This document shows positions 1 through 11,567 of a stretch of DNA of 64,000 nt, in pieces. The notes beneath the pieces are model-generated. The model searched no databases. It was not told the DNA's origin and was given only the letters and a program-made list of their open reading frames with translations. The position numbers and the translations under genes were made by a program. This stretch comes from Cannabis sativa. Its lineage: Eukaryota; Streptophyta; Magnoliopsida; Rosales; Cannabaceae. The number at the start of each line of letters is the position of its first letter. Position 1 is the first letter of the stretch. Where the stretch lies: positions 34,157,686-34,221,685 of the forward strand of contig NC_083604.1 in the NCBI RefSeq assembly GCF_029168945.1. Direction: 5' to 3'.

Positions 1-90
1 TCTAGAAAGAACATAACACTTATGCAAAGTGTAAGTACACTTCATTACTGATTATAACATCAGTGTAAATCCAATGCACTGATGAAACAG
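1..90 (-). repeat. Copia LTR fragment cut by the window edge
   Basis: This is an interior piece of the copia LTR family seen throughout the window. It matches 7884-7973 with a single difference seen by eye. It stops where chromovirus LTR sequence begins, and the two share GGG at 90-92. It is closer to the 7884 copy than to the other LTR copies, which suggests either the two LTRs of one element or a local duplication. Confidence 0.85.
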
Positions 91-250
91 GGCACCGGAA
101 ATGCAAAATATGAAAACTACTGAATGACATAGAAATGCATCTCTAAATTCAATAATAACAGTATAATAATTATTTAAATAGCTATAAATAATTTTCATAA
201 TTAAACGTGATTAACTGCTAATTTCCAAATTAAACTAAGCGGTCTTTACA
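91..250 (-). repeat. Truncated 3' LTR of chromovirus 1
   Basis: These 160 bp match the end of the complete LTR at 7357-7516 with about two differences. The remaining roughly 2.1 kb of this LTR copy is missing, so the element could not be flanked by two full LTRs. The LTR ends in TTTACA at 250. It is followed by the complement of a polypurine tract (ACTATTCCCCACTTAAAAG, 251-269), which fixes minus-strand orientation. Confidence 0.9.
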
Positions 251-251
251 A

Positions 252-3200
252 CTATTCCCCACTTAAAAGGATTTCGTCCCTGAAATCTAACCTGAATAAC
301 TCTGGATATTGAGCTCTCATATCTGACTCTAGCTCCCAAGTGGCTTCCTCCACCTTGCTGTTTCTCCAGAGAACTTTGACCAATGCTAGGGTTTTATTCC
401 GAAGGACTTTATCCTTTCTATCCAGGATCTGCACTGGCTATTCTTCATAAGTCATATCTGGCTGCAGTTCTAGGCTCTCATAACTGAGTATATGAGAGGG
501 ATCTGAAACGTATTTTCTCAACATCGAGACATGGAATACGTTGTGAACTGCTGATAAAGCTGGAGGCAACGCTAACCGGTATGCCACTTGACCTATCTTC
601 TCGAGAATCTCAAAAGGTCCTGTAAATCTAGGGCATAACTTGCCTCTTTTCCCGAAACGTTTGATCCCCTTCATCGGAGATACCCGTAAAAACACATGGT
701 CCCCTACTTGGAACTCAACATCCTTGCGTTTCGGATCTGCGTAACTCTTCTGTCTACTCTGTGAGGCAAGCATTCTAGCTTTTATCTTCTCTATTGCCTC
801 GTTGGTCCGCTGCACTGACTCTGGACCTAGGTATTTCCTCTCCCCTGTCTCATCCCAGTGAATGGGAGATCTACACTTCCTACCGTATAACAGTTCATAG
901 GGAGCCATCCCTATCGTACTCTGATAACTGTTGTTGTAAGAAAATTCCATCAATGGTAGATATTTATTCCATGAGCCTTCAAAATCCATAACACAGGCTC
1001 GCAACATGTCCTCCAATATCTGAATTGTCCTTTCGGACTGACCATCTGTCTGAGGATGGAATGCTGTACTGAATTTCAGCTTTGTACCCATTGCTCGCTG
1101 CAAACTCTGCCAAAATTTGGAGGTGAACTTCGGATCCCTGTCCGAAACTATAGACTTCGGTACCTCGTGAAGTCTTACAATCTCTCTGACATACAACTCT
1201 GCCAACTGATCCACTACAAATGTTGTTCTAACCGGCAGAAAATGAGCTGATTTCATAAATCGGTCCACCACTACCCAGATGGAATCAAATAAACCCGTGG
1301 TCCTAGGTAATCCGACCACAAAATCCATCGTGATATCTTCCCACTTCCATTCTGGTAGGGTTAGAGGCTCCAACAACCCTGCTGGTCTCTGATGTTCAGC
1401 CTTAATCTGCTGACAAGTGAGGCATCTCGATACGAATTCTACCAAATTCTTCTTCATACCGCTCCACTAGAAGTACGGTTTCAGATCTTGGTACATCTTA
1501 GTGGTGCCGGGATGTAGAGAATACGGGGTAGAATGAGTCTCCTTAAATATCTCATTCCTGAGTTCCACACTATTCGGAACACAAACCCTAGCTTTATACA
1601 AAAGCATCCCGCTGTCTGACACTGAAAAGTCCCTGGCTTGACCAGCCAAAACCTCATCTCTGATTTTCACTAACTCTAGATGGGTCCTCTGAGCGACTTT
1701 TATTCTTTCCAACAGATCAGATTGCAGCGTTAAGTTGTGAAGCTGACCTACCACACACTCAATGCTGGATCTAATCATATCCTCTGCTAGCTGAGGTGAG
1801 ATCTGAACCATACTAGCTACTTGCCCGGGACCCTTTCTGCTCAGGGCATCAGCCACTACATTGGCCTTCCCAGGGTGATAAAGAATCTCACAGTCATAAT
1901 CTTTCACTAATTCCAACCAACGCCTTTGTCTCATATTCAAATCCTTCTGAGTAAAGAAATACTTGAGACTTTTATGGTCGGTATAGATTTCACACCTTTC
2001 TCCGTAAAGGTAATGCCGCCAAATCTTCAATGCAAAAACCACCACGGCCAACTCTAGATCATGAGTCGGGTATCGCTGTTCATAATCCTTTAACTGTCGG
2101 GAAGCATAAGCGATAACCCGATCGGCTTGCATCAACACACACCCCAAACCCTGTTTGGATGCATCACAATAAACCACAAACTTCTCGCTGTCTGAAGGCA
2201 AAGCTAGCACTGGAGCGGTAATCAACCTCTACTTCAGCTCCTGAAAACTAGCTTCGCACTTGTCTGACCAGATAAATCGCTGATTCTTCTTTGTAAGTTC
2301 GGTTAGGGGCATTAAAATTTTCGAGAACCCTTCCACGAACCTACGGTAGTACCCACCTAAACCCAAGAAGCTTCTGATCTCTGTCACTGTCTTCGGTCTC
2401 GGCCAATCCCTGACGGATTCGATCTTCCCAGGATCTACCTTGATCCCATCTTTGCTCACAATGTGCCCTAAGAAAGATACCTGAGATAGCCAAAATTCGC
2501 ATTTCTTGAACTTGGCATAAAGCTTGTGTTCCCGAAGCCGTTGTAGTACCATCTGAAGATGTAATTCATGCTCCTCTTCTGATTGAGAGTACACGAGGAT
2601 GTCGTCGATTAACACAATCACACAGATATCGAGGAAATCCTTGAATACTCTATTCATCAAATCCATTAATGCTGCAGGAGCATTGGTTAGTCTGAATGAC
2701 ATAACCAGGAATTCATAATGTCCATACCTAGTGCGGAAAGCCGTTTTCGGAATTTCCTCCTCTCGGATTCTCAATTGATGATAACCTGAACGGAGATCAA
2801 TCTTAGAAAAGACCGTCTTTCCCTGAAGCTGATCGAACAAATCATCGATCCTAGGTAATGGATATTTATTCTTCACCGTCAGCTTGTTCAATTCCCTGTA
2901 GTTGATGCACATCCGCATAGATCCATCTTTCTTCTTGACGAATAAAACCGGGGCTCCCCAAGGTGACACACTAGGCCGAATAAACCCTATGTCAAGAAAC
3001 CCTTGGAGCTGAATCTTTAACTCCTTAAGTTCAGCTGGAGCCATTCTATATGGGGCTTTAGAAACCAGTTCCACCCCTGGTGCCAAATCTATCACGAAGT
3101 CAATCTCCCGCTGAGGTGGTAACCCTGGAAGTTCTTCAGGAAAAACATCCAAAAATTCCCGAACCACCTTGATGTCCTCTAGCCGAATGGTATCTGGCCG

Positions 3201-4940
3201 AGTGGTGTCCACCACCACGGCCAGAAACCCTAAGCATCCGCCATGTAACAATTCTCTAGCTGACATGGCCGAGATCACTGGAATCCGAGATCCCTGAACT
3301 GAACCAACAAACACAAATGGTTCTTCACTTTCCGGTTGGAAGATCACCATCTTCCTTTTGCAATCAATACTCGCTGAATATTTAGACAGGAAATCCATTC
3401 CTAAAATAATATTGAATTCAACTAAACTCATTTCTATCAAGTCAGCACTTAACTCTCTACCATCTATCCTGATCGGCATAGACCTAATCCACCTACTGGA
3501 GATAACCAATTCTCCGCCAGGTAATAGGGTTCCAAACCCTGATTCATAACTATCGTACGGTCTATCCAATTTACTAAAGACTCTGGCTGCCACATAAGAA
3601 TGTGTAGCCCCAGAATCAAACAGCACTGAGTAAAGCGAGTTATTAACAGAAAGCTGACCTGTTACAACTAATGGGCTGGCATCTGCATCTGCCTGAGTGA
3701 TGGCGAACACCCTGGCTGGAGTGGGTATAGCCGGAGCTCTCGGTGCCTCTAAGCGGAGCTGGGGACAGTCTCTCTTGAAGTGTCCGGGCATGCCACAGTG
3801 AAAGCATCCCTGACCTTTGCACTCACCCCGATGGTGCCTTTTGCAGCTAGGGCACTCGGGATAGGAGAATCGGGTCTCAGTACCACTGGAACGACTACCT
3901 CTATTCTGGTTCCCCCGGAACCTCTTGTTCTGACTCGAGCCACCGGATGCAGTGGATGCTCTCTTCCTCTGATCCATGGCCGAACCACTACTCCCCCTGC
4001 TAAAGCCTGATGCAGGAGGGGTAGGAGCCCCGCCACTCGCCGGAGTACTAGCTGACTCCGACATACACCCAACTGCGCCCTCAGCTCGCAGTGCCTTCTC
4101 CACCATCTCAGCATCGGTGGTCTTGTCGTCGGCGGTGATCATCAAATCATGTTTGATCTTCGCATTTAACCCATCTAGGTACTTCTCTTTCTTGCTGAAG
4201 TCGGTTGGCACAATTCCCGAGGCTAACCTCGCCAACCGGTCGAACTGAGTAGTATACTCGGTCACGCTCATGTTCTCACGCTGGGTCAGGTGAGCGAACT
4301 CTTTCCTCTTGGCGCTTCTGACCGCCTCATTATAGTATTTGGCGTTGAAGAGTTCCTGAAACCTTTCCCAGGTCATGGTGGTGACGTCATGAATCTGAGA
4401 CACCATGTCCCACCAGACCAGAGCGTCCTCCTGGAACTGGAAAGTGGCACACACCACTCTATCATTACCGGTGACACCCATGAAGTTCAGGATTTTGGTG
4501 ATCACCGTCAGCCACTGCTCGGCCTTCATCACGTCTGGACCTCCCAAGAAAACCGGAGGTGCTTGCTTCCGGAACCGTTCATACAAAGGTTCCAATCTAT
4601 TGGCCGCCACCACTAATTCGGCCTGAGCAGCAGGGGCAGGTGCCACTGGAACTACTGGCACCGGAACTGCAGGAGCACCCTGCTGTCTCAACCTCTGAAT
4701 CTCGAGGTCTTGCTCTTCTATTCTGGCTTGCATTTCCGCAAACCTAACCTCCCAGTTCTGGGCTCCCTGATCGGCTGGGGGAGCCTGGGCAGCCTGTGGC
4801 GGGTTCTCATCACCCCGACCACGAGCCCTGCCCCGGGGACCTCTACCTCGGCCCCTAACTGGCGGGGGAAACTGAGCTCCCTGTCCTTGATTCGACCCCA
4901 CTGAATTGCCCTGGCTCCTGGTAGTCCGCCTGGCGTCCAT
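252..4940 (-). pseudogene. Chromovirus (Ty3/gypsy) gag-pol, three amber codons
   Basis: One frame of about 1,563 codons runs from the ATG at 4940 to a stop at 252 and would encode a complete retrotransposon polyprotein. Approximate residue order: an arginine/glycine-rich N-terminus, gag, a CCHC knuckle near 377-390 ([14 protein letters not shown]), aspartic protease DSGA near 441, reverse transcriptase with an IDDILVYS catalytic box near 777, RNase H from YCDAS near 921, integrase zinc finger near 1135-1175, the D-D-E core near 1203/1267/1301, and a C-terminal chromodomain-like stretch near 1503-1553 ([17 protein letters not shown]). The chromodomain places it among chromoviruses, probably Tekay/Del-like. 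The frame is interrupted by TAG at 2229-2231 (codon 904), 1467-1469 (1158) and 438-440 (1501), with no frameshift. RT also has an arginine at a normally glycine position ([11 protein letters not shown]). It is therefore not expected to make a full polyprotein. Confidence 0.93.
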
Positions 4941-5222
4941 CTAGTCAGAACCGCCTGCGAATCCAAGAGTTGACATATCAGGTCTTATTCAAGGAGAGCT
5001 TACTAATGCCGCTTAATTTGGAAATTAAAAACGAAACATGCGCCTATTCTACTATCAGGCTACTAACATGCTTCCTATCAGGCTTTTCTTATTCATAAAA
5101 TAAATAAATAAACTACTAAAGCAATAAAGGCTTACTGAACCGTGAAACGAGCTAACTGCTGATGATGATTGTACATGTCGTGACGATCTTCGGAAGACAA
5201 CCTGGCGGCTCTGATACCAAAT
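4941..5222 (-). promoter_or_regulatory. Chromovirus 1 leader with tRNA-iMet primer site
   Basis: This is the short untranslated leader between the 5' LTR and gag. At 5207-5219 the plus strand reads GGCTCTGATACCA. Its complement TGGTATCAGAGCC is the standard primer binding site for initiator methionine tRNA, three bases from the LTR edge. On the minus strand, TTCGCAG|GC about 15 bases before the gag ATG resembles a splice acceptor. No separate gene is visible. Confidence 0.85.
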
Positions 5223-5763
5223 TGTAACACCCTAACTAACATAGGCGTATTACATGATTTTTAAACATGCTGTGCAGCTTGTTGCTAATCAACGAGGTTT
5301 ATGGAAAACGTGATTAATTAAAAATTTTTGCTTTTTAATTAAACTTGTAAAATATTTATACAAAAGACTCGGGATCCCGATTACAAAATCATTTACAAAA
5401 GTTTACTGTTCATACAAAATAATTGTCGCCTAGCGACAAGTTACAAAAATAGCCTTGCTGTCCCGAGGATCGTACGCTCCAGGCCTAACCGCCCCGACAT
5501 GTACAATCTTCACCGGCTCGCTCACGGTCCATCAGCTCTAGCCTTGCCTTTACCTACACATAAACGTAGCACTGTGAGTCGACAGACTCAGTAAGAAAAG
5601 CATAATAATACTCATACATAAATCCCGGTCATGATCAGACGCCCATACCCCTGATCATAACCCTAACTGCTGTGTCCAACACGATACTGAGTCCCCCTAA
5701 CTGCTGTGTCCAACACGGTACTGGGTTCTGAACATTCATAGGGACGGTACTATTGACAAGTAA

Positions 5764-6003
5764 CAGCCTGATCGGCCAAATCGGTCATACTCCAGCTGCT
5801 GGTCATACTCCAGCCTGTACCGACGTGTTACGGTATCAGCCTAATCGGTAAAACCTGTCATACTCCGGCTGCTGGTCATACTCCAGCCTGTACCAACGTC
5901 ATACGTCAAATAGTACGGAACCACCAACCTAAGTGTCAGCCTAATCGGTCGAACCGGTCATACTCCGGCTGCTGGTCATACTCCAGCCTGTACCGACGTA
6001 ACA
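5764..6003 (-). repeat. Three imperfect direct repeats in chromovirus 1 LTR
   Basis: Units at about 5764-5835, 5837-5900 and 5936-6003 each contain CAGCCT(G/A)ATCGG followed by two copies of GTCATACTCC(A/G)G and then CCTGTACC(G/A)ACGT. A separate 33-bp duplication holding CTGCTGTGTCCAACACG lies just to the left (about 5667-5725). The chromovirus 2 and 3 LTRs do not obviously have this array. Confidence 0.85.
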
Positions 6004-6350
6004 CGCTTGGATGGTTCGAAGCAACATACATAACTAATGTAATCTAACAGGCTTCCTACATGCACGCTAAACATGTAATCTACATATGGATACTGTTATA
6101 CTAATCTTACCTGGATTTTGAATTCAGGTGTGCCGGTCAACCTGACTGGAACTATTTGCGCGGCAAATTATACGCTCCTAAACCATAAAAATCACAACAC
6201 TATAAGTGATACGCTAAATCACTCTCCGGGGACTTAAACTAGGAACTAAAAGTTTCCCTATGGATAAAAAACATGGAAATACCCCCAAAAACATAAAATC
6301 GAGGAAAACTAGGGTTCCTGAATTTTCCCCAACCAGTAGACCGGTTGCCC

Positions 6351-6422
6351 AACCTGAATTCCGGTTCTGGGAAATTTCAGAACCCCTTCCGGAATTCCGG
6401 ATGCACAACCGGAATTCCGGTT
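6351..6422. repeat. Palindrome cluster AACCGGAATTCCGGTT
   Basis: A perfect 16-bp palindrome lies at 6407-6422. CCGGAATTCCGG lies at 6389-6400, exactly 20 bp upstream of the matching core at 6409-6420. A one-mismatch copy (AACCTGAATTCCGGTT) lies at 6351-6366. The surrounding LTR is A/T-rich. Confidence 0.9.
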
Positions 6423-7516
6423 CCTCGCAGGGAGAACTTCAAAAATTCACACAATGCTCAAATCAACTCCAAACCAAACCAAAACTTCCAGACCTGTTCT
6501 ATACATCCCCTAGAACATTTCTAAAGCATCAAATCCACACAGAATGTACAGAGATGAAAATCACCATTAAAGCCTAAGCTTTGAGTTCTAAACTCAAACT
6601 TGGTTAAAATCAACTAACATGCATTCATTCAGCCCAAATCAACTTAATCAAGCCTAGAATAACCTCTGAAAGTAATAGCAATCATCTACAGCAAGCAATT
6701 AACAGATTGAACACATTTCTTTGAAAAGCATAGCTTTTGAACAAAATTTCACAAACTTGAACCAAGTAACTAGCATTCATGAAACCTACTTAATTCCATT
6801 CAATTCAAGCATAGAAAATCATAGAAAACAACCTAAAACTACAGCAGCAACAACATCAAAATTGAACATGCAACCATTTTCATTTTTTTCTTGAAAACTA
6901 AGAAAACTAAAGAGCAAGATTCAAGGCTTACCAAGAGCTTAGAATCACCCAAAAACAGCTTGAAAATCAAAGGAAATCCAGCCCTAGCACCCACACAACC
7001 AGCCGAGAGAGAGAGAGGAAAAGAGAGAGTGTTTTCCAAATTTTTTCTAACTTTGAAATATTGAAATTTTGTAAAATAAAATAAGGGTTTTCACTTAATC
7101 ATTTCAGCCAACATATAATACCAAGTAAACATATATTTCCACTATTAAAATCACTAGAAGACAAAATAATAATGGGGCAAAAAGACCATTTTGCCCCTCC
7201 ACACTAAAACCACATAAATAACACTGAAGGGGTATTTTCGGGAAATTCTAAATTCCCGGCCATTCCCGACATTCCCAATGTCTAATAAACCGTCCCAAAC
7301 TACTAACATACTAAGTTGTGATTTTACTGAGCCAAACACCGAGTTCCATGTTACCGGGCACCGGAAATGCAAAATATGAAAACTACTGAATGACATAGAA
7401 ATGCATCTCTGAATTCAATAATAACAGTATAATAATTATTTAAATAGCTATAAATAATTTTCATAATTAAACGTGATTAACTGCTAATTTCCAAATTAAA
7501 CTAAGTGGTCTTTACA

Positions 7517-8192
7517 CAGCCCTTCCATTTACATCTATTAAGCCAAGCTCGAAGGAAATCATCGTTCCACTTCTAAGTACCTTTAGAAGCTATAGATTCC
7601 ATATCTATGTTTAGCGCTCCCACTCAATCATACTACCATGTTCCCAAAATGTACGTATCACCCTGACCAGAAAGTAGGTTTAACTAACAAATCAAAGAAC
7701 ATGAATAACACTCCTGAGATTGAACCTAAGCATATCAAGATTAAGATCTTTTGATCTAAGATCAACTAGTGATATTGAGTTAGAAAGATACAATGGTAAG
7801 ATTATAATATCTGAACCAAGATCAATATTGGTCTAGTCCAATGTATACTCCATACATTCAAAACTACTATACTTTGCCAATGTTCTAGAAAGAACATAAC
7901 ACTTATGCAAAGTGTAAGTACACTTCATTACTGATTATCACATCAGTGTAAATCCAATGCACTGATGAAACAGGGACTTTGTCTTTCGAAGCATATAATC
8001 ACAATCACATTCCACTGTGTTGACATCACTGTAATTGTAAATGGCTATATATTCTGGACTTAACAGATTTTGTATATATATTAAATCATAAACATGAAAA
8101 CAACATGTAAACATAAATGACTTCTAATCTTTTATTGATAACAAATTAGATTAGATTGAAATGGGTTTTATTTAGGGCATAAAATCCCAACA
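7517..8192 (-). repeat. Copia A 3' LTR, right-hand part
   Basis: The sequence is the terminal third of the copia LTR. It ends AAAATCCCAACA and is followed by AACTCCCACTT, the complement of the copia polypurine tract. The left part is missing because chromovirus 1 lies there. It marks the 3' end of a minus-strand copia copy. Confidence 0.9.
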
Positions 8193-8844
8193 AACTCCCA
8201 CTTACAGTAATATAAAACAAGTTGTGCATTTCAATCAATCTATTGTCTTTATCTTCAGATCAACTGTAGTATATTTGACTCAACCCAAATTTCTGGAACC
8301 ATGAGCATAAAACATTATGCAACATCCTTTACTATATGCATTACTCATCAAGGGATACTGAAATCCTCAATGCTTATTAAGTACATCTGAATAAATAGAA
8401 GACATATCTCTCATTCTTTTAAAAAATGAAATAGAGATAATACAGTGTAGATTTTTCTTCAGTTAAATAACTTTCTGGTAATATCGAATTACAAAGTTAT
8501 ATATCTTCACTGATGGAGCTAGAATTATTATAGATGGGTTTTTACACTCTTCTAGAATAACTCCTCCACCCCAGAGTAATCACCATCTCGAATTCTTCAT
8601 GAGTTGGTGTAGATATAGGACTTGTAATGTATACATCCCTTTTATCTAACATATAGGTCACTTTCATAAATCTTTCTTGATTGTCCTTTAATGTTCCTTG
8701 TTTGATTACATCTCAGATGGCTCCCACTCAACAGTAGGAGTCTGGTTAAATTCATACATAAAAGTACATTTAACCTCTTACTATTGTTTGAGGGATATCT
8801 AGTTGTGACATATTATTTTAGTCTGAAATTGTAAGTTCCTTTTA
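8193..8844 (-). pseudogene. Decayed 3' internal region of copia A
   Basis: This follows the polypurine tract and is the reverse-complement homologue of the 3' internal part of copia D (about 57950-58592). Recognisable landmarks include AGATGGCTCCCACTCAACAGTAGGAGTC. No open frame survives. It ends where chromovirus 2 pol sequence starts. Confidence 0.75.
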
Positions 8845-9492
8845 TATATGAGATGCTTCATGGACGAAAATGTTGTTCACCCATTCACTAGGATGAACCC
8901 GGCGAACGCATGTATCTTGGACCTGAAGCTGTCCAAAGAACGAGTGAGCTTATTTAAAATATTTGAGCTCGTATTCTTGCTTCAAAGAGTAGACAGAAAA
9001 AGCTACGCATATCCAAAGCGTAGAGATGTTGAATTCTAGATTAAGGATTTTGTCTTCCTTCAAGTATTTCCAATGAAAGGAATTCTAAGGTTCTAGAAGA
9101 AGGGAAAGTTTAGTCCCAAGTTTATTGGTCTGTTTGAGATTCTTCAGAAAGTAGGTCAGGTAGCTTATCAGTTGGCTCTACCTCCTCGTTTGATTGGGGT
9201 TCATACGTGTTTCATGTCTCGATGCTTTAGAAATATGTATCAGATACAACTCATGTTTTAAGTTATGAAGACATCGAGCTTCAAACCGACTTATCATATG
9301 AAGAACAACCAGTACATATTTTAGGCAGGAAGGAAAAGGTGCTGTAGAACAAGACTATTCCGCTAGTTAGTGTTGTGGCAAAACAACAAGGTTGAAGAAG
9401 CAACTTAAGAATTAGAGTCGAAGATGCGGGAGTTATATCCCGAGATTTTCATGTAAATTTTGAGGACGAAATTCCTATAACAGAGGGATAGT
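8845..9492 (+). pseudogene. Chromovirus 2 integrase C-terminus, broken
   Basis: This is the last 0.65 kb of a Ty3/gypsy pol in plus orientation, homologous to 62089-62700 on the other strand. Pieces of the expected protein survive in shifting frames, for example [12 protein letters not shown] near 9000-9037. Equivalents of the chromodomain tail occur near 9330-9450. Several frameshifts and stops make it non-coding. The upstream internal region and 5' LTR are absent. A polypurine-like AGAGGGATAGT precedes the LTR. Confidence 0.88.
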
Positions 9493-11567
9493 TGTAATAT
9501 CCCAGAAAATAAAATGATAGTTAAATAGACATATTTTATTAAATATGTAATTCTTTTGGTAACGAAGTAAGATTATGATCTTACTTAGGGTAATTAGAAA
9601 GAATATATCGAATGATTATACCAAGCTTAATTTATTAATTACGGAGGTTATATCAGAATATGTGGGTATCGTGGATACCATTTTTGAAATAAAATATTTC
9701 TTTGGGCCCAACAATTATTGAATTGGACGGTGTGGTTAGAGATGTCACGATATTTAAGAATCGCACAGTAAAAATTGGATAGGTTCTTTAGAGTTTTAGG
9801 TCGTCAATTTTGTGGGATAGTTAGGTATTATTTAAGTTACCCTAAAGTATGTTAGGATTTAAGTGTTAATTGGGTTATGTTTTGGAATTATTATTATAAT
9901 GATTTGTAATATTATTATTATTACTATTATTATAGTTAATATTATTTATTATTATTATTTATAAACATTATTAGTATTATTATTTGTTATTAGTATTAGA
10001 TAAGCATAAGAGGTAACAAGGGTTAGAAAATTCATTACCTCTTCCTTCCCCTTCCATTTTCGGCTCAAGAACCAACAGAAGTCTAGGAGAATTTCACTTA
10101 TTTTCAAGCTATTTTCTTGAGAGAATTCTTAACCCTAGGTGTTGCAAAGTTTAAGGTGAGTTCCTGGTAACTTTTCCTTAGTTATTTGAGTTTTGAATGT
10201 GAATTATGGTTGGGCTTTTGGGTTTTGAATTGTGGTGTTGAGTTGAGTTCAAATAATGTTTTTGGGATTGAATTATGTTCTTTTAAGTGAATTATGTGGC
10301 TATTGGTGTGGAGATTACAAGTTTTGGATATAAAGCTTAAATCTTGAATTTGTGTATTGTGATTTGCATAATTGATGAATTATAGTAAATTGATGTGTTG
10401 GATATGTTGTATTTAGTATGTTATGCTATTCTGGAAGTACTATTTAGGTATGTGTTGGTATTGGTTCGAATTGGGGAAGAAAACCAAGAATTTTTTTGGT
10501 CTGCCAGAAATCGGTCGACTGGTTGGTTCTGGTTTACCAGAACCATTCGACTGATTGCCTGCAAGGGAAAAATCTCAGGTTTTCTACGAACCCCGTTTTG
10601 GCTGTTGGTGGAACCTGGTACCTGTTTTTGGTTGTTTATGAGTTATTTGATCTATTTTGGACTTGTTGGGGGCTAGGTTATATTTAGTTTCGAATTAGGT
10701 TTTAATTAAGAATTTCAAGTTAAGGTATTCCTTGAGTTTTCAATTGTCGTGACATAGGACCGCGTTCTCCTAGCTTGTTTTTCCACTTAGGTCGGCCCGT
10801 ACGCTTGAGTTTTGAATTAAGGTAAGAAAAGTGGTAAGCACCATATGTAGCTAAATGTTAGCGGTTGAATGATTATAGTGTTGATTATTATCAAGATTTT
10901 GATTAGATGTATGTTGAGCCTAGGTTATGACCTAGGGTTGGGAACAGTTATTACCGTTATGAGTAATTACTCTTAAAACTGTGTATAGGTTTCTTACTTA
11001 TTGTTTGCTTCATCGGGCAACGATAGTGGCATATTCAGCTCGTGGTTAACGAGTGGTAAAGGGGTACTTTATAAAGTACGAGGATTGTGTTCATAATATT
11101 GTTTAAATGTGTATGCAAGTTAATTTGAGATTGAATTGCTGAATATTACTGGTTATTATTTTATTCACTTTTCTTGCTGAGTCTCTGTGACTCATGGGTG
11201 TTATGGTGTAAGTAAGGGGAAAGTAAAGGTTCCAGCAGCCATGAGTTCAAGGTCGAAGCAGCAATGTACATATCAGCCGCAGTGGCACGGCCTAGTGAAC
11301 AAGATGCTCTATTTTTTATTGTATTTTGAGAATGCAATGTTTATGTTGTAAAGTAATATTAAGCTAGTTTGTAACAATTTTGAAAACTGGGGACCTTGTA
11401 GTCACTATTACTTATCTTTTTATAATGAAGTTTTTATATGTTTGATTTTTAATTATAAAAAAAAGTTAAATTTAACTACCCACACTTTTGTTATAATTAT
11501 ATTGTATATAAATAAGAATTTGATGAAAACACACACACATGGCGTCCTTGTTGGACAGGGCGTTACA
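9493..11567 (+). repeat. Chromovirus 2 3' LTR
   Basis: This 2,075-bp LTR begins TGTAATATCCC and ends GGGCGTTACA. It is the same family as the LTR at 60001-62052 in opposite orientation. Around 10020-10165 the sense strand shows a CT-rich segment and a splice-donor-like AAG|GTGAGT. An inverted-repeat cluster follows at 10505-10565. The A/T microrepeats at about 9890-9990 are (ATT)n-like. Confidence 0.9.
10505..10565. repeat. Inverted-repeat cluster in chromovirus 2 LTR
   Basis: GGTTCTGG at 10525-10532 pairs with CCAGAACC at 10537-10544 (8-bp stem, 4-base loop). It is flanked by GTCGAC (10514-10519) and a second TCGAC (10547-10551). The flanking A-rich text resembles that around the inverted repeat of chromovirus 3, while the core differs. 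Confidence 0.82.

Larger units (their letters stand above)
5223..7516 (-). repeat. Complete 5' LTR of chromovirus 1
   Basis: This 2,294-bp LTR starts TGTAACACCC and ends GGTCTTTACA on the plus strand. The left edge lies next to the primer binding site. The right edge joins copia LTR sequence (CAGCCCTTCC at 7517). Its last 160 bp are shared with 91-250. Read in element sense it contains a CT-rich stretch near 7000-7030 and a following GTAAGC donor-like site, then palindromes (6351-6422) and a tandem array (5764-6003). Short open frames inside it look accidental. Confidence 0.92.

Noticed and set aside
3749..4966. Several overlapping open frames on both strands over chromovirus 1 gag
   Set aside because: They are shadows of the GC-rich gag frame; only the long minus-strand frame has family motifs.
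5207..5219. tRNA gene remnants near several LTRs
   Set aside because: The short matches are primer binding sites next to LTR edges; no cloverleaf surrounds them.
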